Shown in pieces: positions 1-7,467 of a stretch of 64,000 bases of DNA. Both the position numbers and the translations under genes were made by a program. Where the stretch lies: assembly GCF_013911085.1 (NCBI RefSeq), contig NZ_JACERN010000041.1:26217-90216 (forward strand). Direction: 5' to 3'. The DNA is from Aquitalea aquatica (GTDB taxonomy: Bacteria > Pseudomonadota > Gammaproteobacteria > Burkholderiales > Chromobacteriaceae). The notes beneath the pieces are model-generated. The model was not told the origin of the DNA. It was given only the letters and a program-made list of their open reading frames with translations, and made no database searches. How positions within the stretch are numbered: the first letter of the stretch is position 1; each line of letters opens with the position of its first letter.

Positions 1-105
1 GGTTATCATGCGCTATTAATCGCCGGACGGGCAGGGCCCGCGGTATGGCTTCATTGCGCCGGTGCTCACCTGCGCCACAACACCAACAACAGAACAGCAC
101 ACATC

Positions 106-1269
106 ATGTCCCAGCATACCTTTTCCCCGGAGGGCAACGCCCTGACCAGCCCCAAGGCCTGGTATCAGGCCGCCAGTGAAAAGCCCGGTTTCATTCATGA
201 CGCAGCACAGGCAGCTGCCATCGAAGAGCTTGATGCGCTGTGGCATCAGTTGCTGGAGTTCAAGGACAAGCGCAACCGCTTCCTGGGCCGCAGCCTGCGC
301 AGCCCGGATGTGCCGCGTGGCCTGTATTTCTGGGGTGGAGTAGGGCGGGGCAAGAGCTTCCTGATGGATGCCTTCTATGCCTGCGTGCCCTACCGCCGCA
401 AGCGCCGCATCCATTTTCATAATTTCATGGCCGAAGTGCACCGCGAGCTACGCCTGCTGGCTGGCAGCAAGGACCCCTTGCTGGCCTATGCCGACAAGAT
501 CGCCCGTGAAACCCGGCTGCTGTGTTTTGACGAATTTCATGTCAGCGACATTGCCGATGCCATGATGCTGGGCCGCTTGCTCAGTGCCTTGTTCGAGCGT
601 GGCGTGGTACTGGTGACCACGTCCAACTATCCGCCGGACGGTCTGTATCCCAATGGCCTGCAGCGACAGAACTTCCTGCCCACCATCGAATTGATCAAGC
701 GCGAACTGAATGTGCTGAACGTGGATGGCGGCAATGACTATCGCCTGCGTGAGCTGACACGCGAACCCTTGTTCATGGTGCCAGACGATGCCGCGGCCGA
801 GGCACGCATGGAGGCCATGTTTACCCGGCTGAGCAGCGAGACGCTGATCGCCAAGCAGGAAATCGAGATTTTAGGCCGGCATATCCCGGTGAAGAAGCTG
901 GCACCAGGCATGATCTGGTTTGATTTTCCGGCCATCTGCGACGGCCCGCGCGCGCAGACCGATTACCTGGAAATCGCTACCGAATTCCACACGGTGTTCA
1001 TCAGCGGCATTCCCAAGCTGCAGGCCAAGGATGCTTCCATTGCGCGGCGCTTTACCTGGCTGGTGGATGTGTTCTACGACAACCGGGTGAAGCTGATTGC
1101 TTCGGCTGCGGTGGAAATCGACGATATCTATACCGATGGGGTGCAGGCCAGCGAGTTTTTCCGTACCGCCAGCCGGCTGACCGAGATGCAGTCCAAGAGC
1201 TATCTGGAGCTGCCGCACCAGAGTGCGGGCCAGACCCACGACCAGCCGCCGCCGGGCGTGGTGATCTGA
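106..1269 (+). CDS. zapE: Cell division protein ZapE (AFG1-like ATPase)
   Basis: This 387-residue protein belongs to the AFG1/LACE1 P-loop ATPase family, which includes E. coli ZapE, an FtsZ-associated ATPase acting at the division site. Walker A (GGVGRGKS) lies at residues 77-84 and Walker B (LLCFDEFHV) at about 138-146. These are followed by the family sensor region with the TSNYPPDGLYPNGLQR motif. The length is normal for bacterial members. The ATG at 106 is used; the sequence before it has no strong Shine-Dalgarno. The gene stands alone on the plus strand and ends in a hairpin terminator shared with a convergent gene. Family assignment is secure; the division role is inferred from E. coli. 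Confidence 0.93.
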   Translation: MSQHTFSPEGNALTSPKAWYQAASEKPGFIHDAAQAAAIEELDALWHQLLEFKDKRNRFLGRSLRSPDVPRGLYFWGGVGRGKSFLMDAFYACVPYRRKRRIHFHNFMAEVHRELRLLAGSKDPLLAYADKIARETRLLCFDEFHVSDIADAMMLGRLLSALFERGVVLVTTSNYPPDGLYPNGLQRQNFLPTIELIKRELNVLNVDGGNDYRLRELTREPLFMVPDDAAAEARMEAMFTRLSSETLIAKQEIEILGRHIPVKKLAPGMIWFDFPAICDGPRAQTDYLEIATEFHTVFISGIPKLQAKDASIARRFTWLVDVFYDNRVKLIASAAVEIDDIYTDGVQASEFFRTASRLTEMQSKSYLELPHQSAGQTHDQPPPGVVI

Positions 1270-1286
1270 CGCTTGTTCCGGTGTGT

Positions 1287-1314
1287 AACGGCCAGATTTT
1301 CTCTGGCCGTTTTG
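1287..1314 (+). terminator. Rho-independent terminator after zapE
   Basis: A 10-bp perfect stem (AACGGCCAGA / TCTGGCCGTT) encloses a TTTTC loop and runs into a short T stretch 18 bp after the zapE stop. It lies in the 48-bp gap between zapE and the convergent DinB-like gene. Confidence 0.85.
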
Positions 1315-1317
1315 CTG

Positions 1318-1860
1318 TCAGGCTGCCGGAATATCGTCGATCAGGGCAATCAGGTCGGTCACACCGACCTCGGCACCCAGTTGGCTGAGCAGGGTGCTTG
1401 CCTGGCCGCGATGATGGGTCTGGTGATTGAAGAAGTGCAGCAGCACGGCGTGAAAGTTCTTGCGCTGCGCCACGCCCTTGGTGTTGTGATAGGACAGGGC
1501 AAAGTCGAGGTGCTCTTCCTGTAGCTCGGTGCACAGGCTAATGATGCTGTGGTCCAACAGTTGGCGGTGGGTCTGCAGGGCAGGTAGCTCGGCAAACAGC
1601 AGGCCGTCCAGCGAGGCTGGGCGGGGAATATCCAGCACGGGCTGCAAGGCGGCAAAGGCGGCCGGATGGCCGGCAAAGCGCTGCAGCCATAGGGTGTCAC
1701 CGACTGCGATATGGTTGAGCGTGCCAAGCAGGGAGCCGAAAAACGCGCCCAGGTCGCGTGTGATGGCCTCGGGGGGCAAGCTGGCTGCCGCTGCATACAG
1801 CTTGTCGTTCATCCATTGGTTGTAGCGGGCCAGCAAGGCCAGTTGGCTGCAGCGCGTCAT
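1318..1860 (-). CDS. DinB family protein
   Basis: A protein of 180 residues resembling the DinB/YfiT-like four-helix-bundle superfamily of metal-dependent enzymes, some of which are thiol transferases. Visible signs are the N-terminal ARYNQWMN segment, a central LNHIAVGD segment with a histidine, and the C-terminal FFNHQTHHRGQ motif that supplies the remaining metal-binding histidines. The reading frame is open for 18 further codons upstream. The ATG at 1860 is chosen because an AGGAGA Shine-Dalgarno sits just before it. The substrate is unknown. The gene is monocistronic on the minus strand, with efp's terminator upstream and a convergent zapE downstream. Confidence 0.82.
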   Translation of the reverse strand: MTRCSQLALLARYNQWMNDKLYAAAASLPPEAITRDLGAFFGSLLGTLNHIAVGDTLWLQRFAGHPAAFAALQPVLDIPRPASLDGLLFAELPALQTHRQLLDHSIISLCTELQEEHLDFALSYHNTKGVAQRKNFHAVLLHFFNHQTHHRGQASTLLSQLGAEVGVTDLIALIDDIPAA

Positions 1861-1917
1861 GCGTTTCTCCTGAAAACAGCACCATACCGCAGCCTCTGCG
1901 AGAATGACAGGCAAAAC

Positions 1918-1942
1918 AAAAGCGGCCCGTGGGCCGCTTTTT
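1918..1942 (-). terminator. Terminator of the earP-efp operon
   Basis: A perfect 11-bp stem (AAAAGCGGCCC / GGGCCGCTTTT) with a 2-nt loop lies 20 bp after the efp stop. Read on the minus strand it is followed by a T-rich tract. The T-run on the plus strand also suggests bidirectional activity. Confidence 0.88.
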
Positions 1943-1962
1943 GCATGACATCAAGCAGGCGA

Positions 1963-2526
1963 TCAGGCGCGCTTCTTGAATTCGCCGGTACGGCTGTCGA
2001 TTTCGATCTTTTCGCCGGTGACGACGAAGGCCGGAACCTGTACTTCGAAAGTGGTGCCAACCAGACGAGCCGGCTTCAGAACCTTGCCCGAAGTGTCGCC
2101 ACGTACGGCCGGCTCGGTGTATTCCACTTCGCGAACCACGGTGGTCGGCAGTTCTACGGAAATAGCCTTGCCATCGTAGAAGGTAACCTGGCAAACGTCT
2201 TCCATGCCGTCAACGATGTAGTTGAGTGCATCGCCCAGGTTGTCGGCTTCAACTTCGTACTGGTTGAATTCGCTGTCCATGAAGACATACATCGGGTCAG
2301 CAAAGTAGGAGTAGGTGCAATCCTTGCGATCCAGAACCACGACGTCGAACTTGTCGTCAGCGCGGTAAACGGCTTCGGAGCCGGTGCCGGTCAGCAGGTT
2401 CTTCATCTTCATTTTCACAACGGATGCGTTGCGGCCGGATTTGCTGAATTCGGCTTTTTGCACGACCATCGGGTCGTTGCCTACCATGAATACGTTGCCA
2501 GCGCGGAGTTCTTGTGCGGTTTTCAT
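1963..2526 (-). CDS. efp: Translation elongation factor P
   Basis: EF-P binds between the P and E sites of stalled ribosomes and relieves arrest at polyproline stretches. The 187-residue length and three-beta-barrel layout are standard (KOW-like N domain, then central and C-terminal OB domains ending [16 protein letters not shown]). The modification-loop residue is Arg32 (SKSGRNAS) rather than lysine. This is the form activated by arginine rhamnosylation, and the dedicated enzyme EarP is encoded 57 bp upstream on the same strand. The two genes look co-transcribed (earP first) and end in the hairpin at 1918-1942. The ATG at 2526 is the conserved start ([11 protein letters not shown]). Confidence 0.98.
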   Translation of the reverse strand: MKTAQELRAGNVFMVGNDPMVVQKAEFSKSGRNASVVKMKMKNLLTGTGSEAVYRADDKFDVVVLDRKDCTYSYFADPMYVFMDSEFNQYEVEADNLGDALNYIVDGMEDVCQVTFYDGKAISVELPTTVVREVEYTEPAVRGDTSGKVLKPARLVGTTFEVQVPAFVVTGEKIEIDSRTGEFKKRA

Positions 2527-2583
2527 TGCTTGTAAAGTCCCAAACTCTTGATTGAACTCGGAAATCGGTTTCCGAAAAACGGG

Positions 2584-3741
2584 CTATTTTAGCCGGTTTT
2601 GTATGAATTGCACCAGCCGCATCCCCAAGTCTCCTTGCTTGAGCAACTTGTCCGGCCAATTGCGACTGTGCTGGTGCCATTGTGGCAGGCAGTTTTCCAG
2701 TTGCTGCCAGGCTGCCACCATGCCCTGGCCATGGTTCCAGGCATGGCTTGCCGCCTGCAGGGCACTGGCGGTTTCTGCGTCAATACCTCGACAGTAGTGT
2801 GACAAAAAGGCATCAAGCTTCACCATGTGGGCTGCATCTTCCTGGGGATAGATGTGCCAGATGAAGGGTCGACCAGCCCATTGTGCCCGCACAAAGCTAT
2901 CTTCGCCGCGCACAAAGTTGATATCACACGACCACAGCGTCAGATCGTAACTGTCCTGATCGGTCATCGGCAGCACATGCACAGTCAAGGCCCCACGCGT
3001 GGCATGTTGCCCTGCCTGTAGCGGCTGTCCCAGTACGGCTTCGACATCAGCCAGCACCTTGCCCTCCGGCACCATGCAGTGCACCGGCATCGGGCTGCCT
3101 GTCCAGTACTCCAGCAGCTCGCGTGCGGCCGGGTTTTCATAGGCAAACAGGCTGACACGCCATTCCTCCGGCTGCTTTTCCGGGATGTCGAACATCTGCC
3201 AGAAGGCGCGTTGTGCCAGTTTGTCTTGTTGCCAGCGCTGACGGGTGGCGATCAGGCCGTCCTCACACAGCAGGCCGCCGGTGCTGTCGCTAAAGCCGGG
3301 AAAGAAAAAGTACTTGGTCAAGGGCAGGCGCGGGTGGGGCGAGGCCATGCCATGGCAGCCCTCCACCCAGTCTTCCGCCGACAGGTATTCCAGATTGATC
3401 CACACCGGCGCGGTGGCTGATGCGGCCATGGCCTGCTCAACGGCGTCTGGCAGACGGCAGCCAAAGGCTTCGATGACGACCTGCGCTGGCTGATAGCCGG
3501 CAAAGCCGTCGCCCTGACTCCAGCGGCGGATTTCGATGTCGTCCACCTGCTGTAGTGGGCTGGCCGGGTCCAGTAACGGGGCGATGCGGGAAAAACTCGC
3601 CAGATCATCCACCCACAGCCGCACCGGGTGGCCAAAGTCGTGGGCCAGTCGGCGGGCCAGTCGCCAGGCCACACCGATATCACCGTAGTTGTCGATGACG
3701 GTACAGAAAATATCCCAGCTGAGGCGTGCGGTGTGTGGCAT
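2584..3741 (-). CDS. earP: EF-P arginine rhamnosyltransferase EarP
   Basis: EarP is a GT-B glycosyltransferase that transfers rhamnose from dTDP-rhamnose to Arg32 of EF-P. The N-terminal IFCTVIDNYGDIGVAWRLAR motif contains the conserved catalytic and structural aspartates. The C-terminal EDSFVRAQWAGRPFIWHIYPQ segment is the conserved nucleotide-sugar-binding region. I start at the ATG at 3741 (MPHTARLSWD), giving 385 residues, because family members begin about 10 residues before the IFC motif. An ATG 33 bp upstream (3774) is in frame, and neither start has a strong Shine-Dalgarno. The gene precedes efp, its substrate, on the same strand, so modifier and target are probably co-expressed. Confidence 0.95.
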   Translation of the reverse strand: MPHTARLSWDIFCTVIDNYGDIGVAWRLARRLAHDFGHPVRLWVDDLASFSRIAPLLDPASPLQQVDDIEIRRWSQGDGFAGYQPAQVVIEAFGCRLPDAVEQAMAASATAPVWINLEYLSAEDWVEGCHGMASPHPRLPLTKYFFFPGFSDSTGGLLCEDGLIATRQRWQQDKLAQRAFWQMFDIPEKQPEEWRVSLFAYENPAARELLEYWTGSPMPVHCMVPEGKVLADVEAVLGQPLQAGQHATRGALTVHVLPMTDQDSYDLTLWSCDINFVRGEDSFVRAQWAGRPFIWHIYPQEDAAHMVKLDAFLSHYCRGIDAETASALQAASHAWNHGQGMVAAWQQLENCLPQWHQHSRNWPDKLLKQGDLGMRLVQFIQNRLK

Positions 3742-3906
3742 GGCGGCGTGATGAAATGAAGGCAGGCGCAGCATAGCACGGGCTGCTTTGCGCTGTGCTG
3801 GTGTGGCTGGCGGTCAGGCTGCGCGAACAACTTTGCTAACAACATGCGGGTAACACTATTTGATAAAACAGTTAAAATGAAAGCTGATGCCTACAAGAAG
3901 AGTGTC

Positions 3907-6900
3907 ATGAGCACAACTGATCAGAATTCTGGAAATCCCCCGTCGCTGGGCAAACCATCCCGTTGGCGGCGCTGGCTGGCCGGCCTGCTTGGCATCATCG
4001 TGCTGGCCTGGGGCTTTCTGGCGGGTATTGCACCGGGCATCGTACAAAGCCAGGCCAATAAATGGGCTGCCGGCATTGGTCGCCAGCTGAGCTTGGGTGA
4101 AGTCTCCATCAATCCGTGGAAAATGGCGGTGGAAATACACCGGCTGCAACTGGCCGAGGGTAAGGGTGAGCCGCTGTTCGCCGCCGACCGTGTCTATGTC
4201 AATTTCGATCCCACTGCGCTGCTGCTGGGGCGCTGGCAGCTGTCGGAATTCGCAGTGGACGCGCCCAAGCTGTGGGTCAAGCGTGACGGGCAAGGGCAGT
4301 GGAACTGGGCGCGCTTCATCAGCGATGCCAGCGGCCCGCCCCAGCCGAAAAAACAGGACAGCACCACACCAAAATTCCTGCTGCAGGCACTGGCCATCCG
4401 CAATGGCCAGATCATGGTCAATGACCAGATGGCAGGCAGTAACGAGCAGTTCAAGGTATCGCCGCTGAATCTGTCGCTGACGGATATTTCCACCCTGCCA
4501 GAAGCCGGTGGCTATCGCCTGCATGCCGCCCTGGGGGATGGCACCCAGCTGGACTGGAAGGGCAGCCTGCAATTGCAGCCTTTGCAATCGACCGGCCAAG
4601 CCAGCATCCGCGGCTTTACCCTGGCCAGCGTGTGGGACTACATCAAGCCGCAGTTCAATATTGCCAAGCCGCAAGGCGAGCTGTCGGCCCAGGCCAGTTA
4701 TCACTTCGATATGAGCGGCAAGCGCGCCCAGCTGCAGATCAGCCCCTTCAATGCCCAGCTCAAGGGCTTGTTGATGCAGGCGCCGGCCAGCCAGCACCAT
4801 TTTTCCCTGCCCACCCTCAATGTCAGCGGCGGCAGCTTCGATCTGCAAGGCAGCCGCCTGGCTATCAAGCAAGTGGCGCTGGAAGGCGGTAGCCTGGATG
4901 CGATGCGCATGCAGAACGGTATGATCGACTGGATGCTGGCGCTGCCGCAAAAGTCAGCTGCAGCACCGGCCACGCCTGCACGCAAGGAGGCAGCGTCGCC
5001 ATGGTCGATTGCGGTGGACGATATCAAGCTGGCCAACTGGCAATATCGGCTGACCGATGCCGGTTTTGCCACGCCCTTGCAGTTGTCGGCTCGTTTGCCG
5101 CTGTTGCATGCCCGTTTTGCGCTGGACCCCAAACAGGGCTTTAGCGTTGACCGGCTGGCGGCCGAGCTGGCTGACATCAAGCTAGGCAATGGCGAGCGGG
5201 AGGAGCAGATCACGCTGGCCAAGGCCACGCTGCAGCCTTCACGCATTGTGGAGCACGGCCTGCTGATCGAACCGGGCGCGCTGGATTTGCAGGGCCTGGG
5301 CGTGGCCGTGGAGCGCAACAAACAGGGGCAGTTAAACCTGGCCCGGCTGTTTGCACGCGGCAAGGCCAATCCGCCCGCCAGCCAGCCAGCAAGTGCCGAC
5401 AGCAAGAGCCAGCCGGGCTGGCAGTTGCATTACCCCGCGGTCAAGCTGACGGATGGCCAGTTGGGCTGGACCGACCAAACCCTGCCACGTCCGGTGACTG
5501 CCACGCTGCGCGCGCTGAACGCCACCTTGCAGCCTGATGCTGCCGGCCAGCTGGCGCTGGAACTGGCCGGTCAGCTGGAGTCCGGCCAGCTCAAGGCTGC
5601 GCTGCAGCTGGACCCGGCCACGGCCGCCGTCAAGGGCAAGGTAAATGCCCAGGCGCTGCCGCTGGCGCCGTTTGCACCGTATGGTTTGTCCGGTACGCCG
5701 CTGCGCATGAGTGGCGGCCAGCTGAATGCCCAGCTGGATGTGGAGTCCGCTAGCAAAGGCTGGAAAGTGGCGGGTACTGCCGGCATCAGCAGCCTGGCCA
5801 TCATGGAGCCGGGTGAGAAGCTGCCGCTGCTGGGCTGGCGCAATCTGCGGGTCAACGGTATCCGTGCGCAGAGCACCCAGGCCGTGCCGCTCAGCGTGGC
5901 GGTACAGGATGTGCAGCTGGAAGAGCTGTCTGCCCGACTGATTCTGGATGCTCAGCGCCAGCTCAACTGGCAGCGCATTTTTGCGGCCAAGGCGGCTGCC
6001 ACGCCGAAAACCGCAGCGACCGCCAAGCCGTCAGCTGCCAGTAGCATTCCGCCGGTGGAAATCCGCAGCATTCATCTGAATCGCAGCAAGGTGCAGTTTG
6101 CCGACCAGAGTATGAAGCCGAACTTTGCCACCCAGATGCACCATCTGCGCGGCTCGATCCAGGGCTTGTCCACCCGCCCAGGGCGCACCGGCACCATCAC
6201 CCTGGATGGCGATGTCGATCAGTATGGCGATGTACGGGTGCGCGGCGCGCTGGCACCGCTGGCGGTGACCGACAACACCGATGTCACCCTGTCTTTCCGC
6301 AATATTCCGCTGAACAACCTCAATCCCTATTCCACCAACTTTGCCGGCTGGCGTATCAATGACGGCCGGCTCACCGTCGACCTGCACTACCTGCTCGACC
6401 ATCGTCAGATGAAGGGGCAGAACCGGGTGGTGATCAACACCATCCAGCTGGGCGACGAGGTGCCGGACTACAAGGGTACGCGCCTGCCACTGCGGCTGGC
6501 CGTGGCCTTGCTTGAAGACAGCGATGGCAAGATCGATCTGGACCTGCCGGTGGCCGGTAGCCTGGACGACCCGCAATTCAGCTATGGCCAGATCGTGTGG
6601 AAAGCGCTGGTGAATGTGCTGACCAAGGTGGTGACTGCACCGTTCCGGGCCCTGGGGGCGCTGCTGGGCGGCGATGGCTTCGACAATGTGTTCTTCATTC
6701 CGGGTGAGGCCAATGTGGCCCCGCCGGAGCGCGAGAAGCTGGAAAAGGTGGCTGCGGTAATGGCCAAGCGGCCCAAGATGCAGTTGCAGATTGCTGGCAG
6801 TTTTGATCCGGCGGTCGACAGCAAGGAACTGGCCCGTGCCCGTATCGACAGCGCCATCCTGCAGACAGCCGGGCGCAGCCTGTTGCCGGGCGAGCCGCTG

Positions 6901-7236
6901 CCGGTTCCGGATCTGGCCGACCCAAGCATGCTGGATGCCATCAAGACGGTGTACGCCAAGCGGCTGGGTCGCCTCAAACTGATGGGGCATACCCTCAATC
7001 CGGGTGGTCCGGCGGGCAGTGCACTGGCCAAGCTGTTGCGGGGTGAACTGGTTGCGGCCGAAAAAGTGGACGATGCAGCCTTGCAGACACTGGCGCGCCA
7101 ACGAGCCGAAAATGCCCGCAAGGTGATGATGCGGATTGACAACACTTTGGCCGAGCGCATCACGCTGGGCGAACCGGCCAAAACCCGCGCCGAACGGGAC
7201 GGCATCGCCATTGGCATCAAGCTGGGCAGCAAGTAG
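3907..7236 (+). CDS. DUF748 / AsmA-like envelope protein with OmpA-like C-terminus
   Basis: A large protein (1109 residues from the chosen start) of the DUF748 family, related to AsmA/TamB-type inner-membrane-anchored periplasmic proteins. One N-terminal membrane helix (about residues 20-45) is followed by long beta-rich repeats with linkers rich in Ala, Pro and Lys. The last 200 residues contain an OmpA-like segment (FIPGEANVAPPEREKLEKVAAVM... and LARARIDSA). The exact role is not established; related proteins affect outer-membrane lipid homeostasis. Two earlier in-frame ATGs exist (3844, 3877). The ATG at 3907 is preferred for its basic, Ser/Thr-rich start and the purine-rich AAGAAGAG just upstream. 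A hairpin terminator follows. Confidence 0.85.
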   Translation: MSTTDQNSGNPPSLGKPSRWRRWLAGLLGIIVLAWGFLAGIAPGIVQSQANKWAAGIGRQLSLGEVSINPWKMAVEIHRLQLAEGKGEPLFAADRVYVNFDPTALLLGRWQLSEFAVDAPKLWVKRDGQGQWNWARFISDASGPPQPKKQDSTTPKFLLQALAIRNGQIMVNDQMAGSNEQFKVSPLNLSLTDISTLPEAGGYRLHAALGDGTQLDWKGSLQLQPLQSTGQASIRGFTLASVWDYIKPQFNIAKPQGELSAQASYHFDMSGKRAQLQISPFNAQLKGLLMQAPASQHHFSLPTLNVSGGSFDLQGSRLAIKQVALEGGSLDAMRMQNGMIDWMLALPQKSAAAPATPARKEAASPWSIAVDDIKLANWQYRLTDAGFATPLQLSARLPLLHARFALDPKQGFSVDRLAAELADIKLGNGEREEQITLAKATLQPSRIVEHGLLIEPGALDLQGLGVAVERNKQGQLNLARLFARGKANPPASQPASADSKSQPGWQLHYPAVKLTDGQLGWTDQTLPRPVTATLRALNATLQPDAAGQLALELAGQLESGQLKAALQLDPATAAVKGKVNAQALPLAPFAPYGLSGTPLRMSGGQLNAQLDVESASKGWKVAGTAGISSLAIMEPGEKLPLLGWRNLRVNGIRAQSTQAVPLSVAVQDVQLEELSARLILDAQRQLNWQRIFAAKAAATPKTAATAKPSAASSIPPVEIRSIHLNRSKVQFADQSMKPNFATQMHHLRGSIQGLSTRPGRTGTITLDGDVDQYGDVRVRGALAPLAVTDNTDVTLSFRNIPLNNLNPYSTNFAGWRINDGRLTVDLHYLLDHRQMKGQNRVVINTIQLGDEVPDYKGTRLPLRLAVALLEDSDGKIDLDLPVAGSLDDPQFSYGQIVWKALVNVLTKVVTAPFRALGALLGGDGFDNVFFIPGEANVAPPEREKLEKVAAVMAKRPKMQLQIAGSFDPAVDSKELARARIDSAILQTAGRSLLPGEPLPVPDLADPSMLDAIKTVYAKRLGRLKLMGHTLNPGGPAGSALAKLLRGELVAAEKVDDAALQTLARQRAENARKVMMRIDNTLAERITLGEPAKTRAERDGIAIGIKLGSK

Positions 7237-7264
7237 ACGGTAATTCGGCTTGATGTCCATCAAT

Positions 7265-7306
7265 AAACGGCGTAACTACATATGGTGTAGTACGCCGTTT
7301 TCTTTT
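7265..7306 (+). terminator. Terminator after the DUF748 gene
   Basis: A long stem (AAACGGCGTA / TACGCCGTTT, extended inside by CTAC / GTAG with one bulged A) encloses a short AT-rich loop and is followed by TTTTCTTTT. It lies 28 bp after the stop codon. Confidence 0.85.
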
Positions 7307-7335
7307 GCCACATATTGTGAGTTTTGCGTAAGAAT

Positions 7336-7386
7336 GGGCAGCCGCCTCATCGGCACACCCGTGGGCGAAGGGGCGGCGTAATGCCC
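7336..7386 (+). promoter_or_regulatory. Structured leader hairpin upstream of nrdJ
   Basis: GGGCAGCCGCC (7336-7346) pairs with GGCGGC (7372-7377) and TGCCC (7382-7386), leaving a 4-nt GTAA bulge and an apical region holding a small CCCGTGGG dyad. No T tract follows, so it is not a simple terminator. It lies 81 bp before the nrdJ start, downstream of the previous gene's terminator, where a 5' leader would be. I could not match it to the cobalamin riboswitch (no recognisable B12 box). Its function is unknown. Confidence 0.4.
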
Positions 7387-7467
7387 TGGCAGCGGTTAAA
7401 CTGTCTAGTCGATGCGACTGCGGTAATCAGGACAATTCTCAAATAAATCAGGAATCGAGGGGCCGGA

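Noticed and set aside
3856..7263. Long minus-strand frames opposite the DUF748 gene
   Set aside because: They mirror the high-GC third-position pattern of the sense gene and lack recognisable domains or ribosome sites.
7307..7467. Cobalamin riboswitch before nrdJ
   Set aside because: No B12-box sequence or multi-arm layout could be recognised; only one bulged hairpin is visible.
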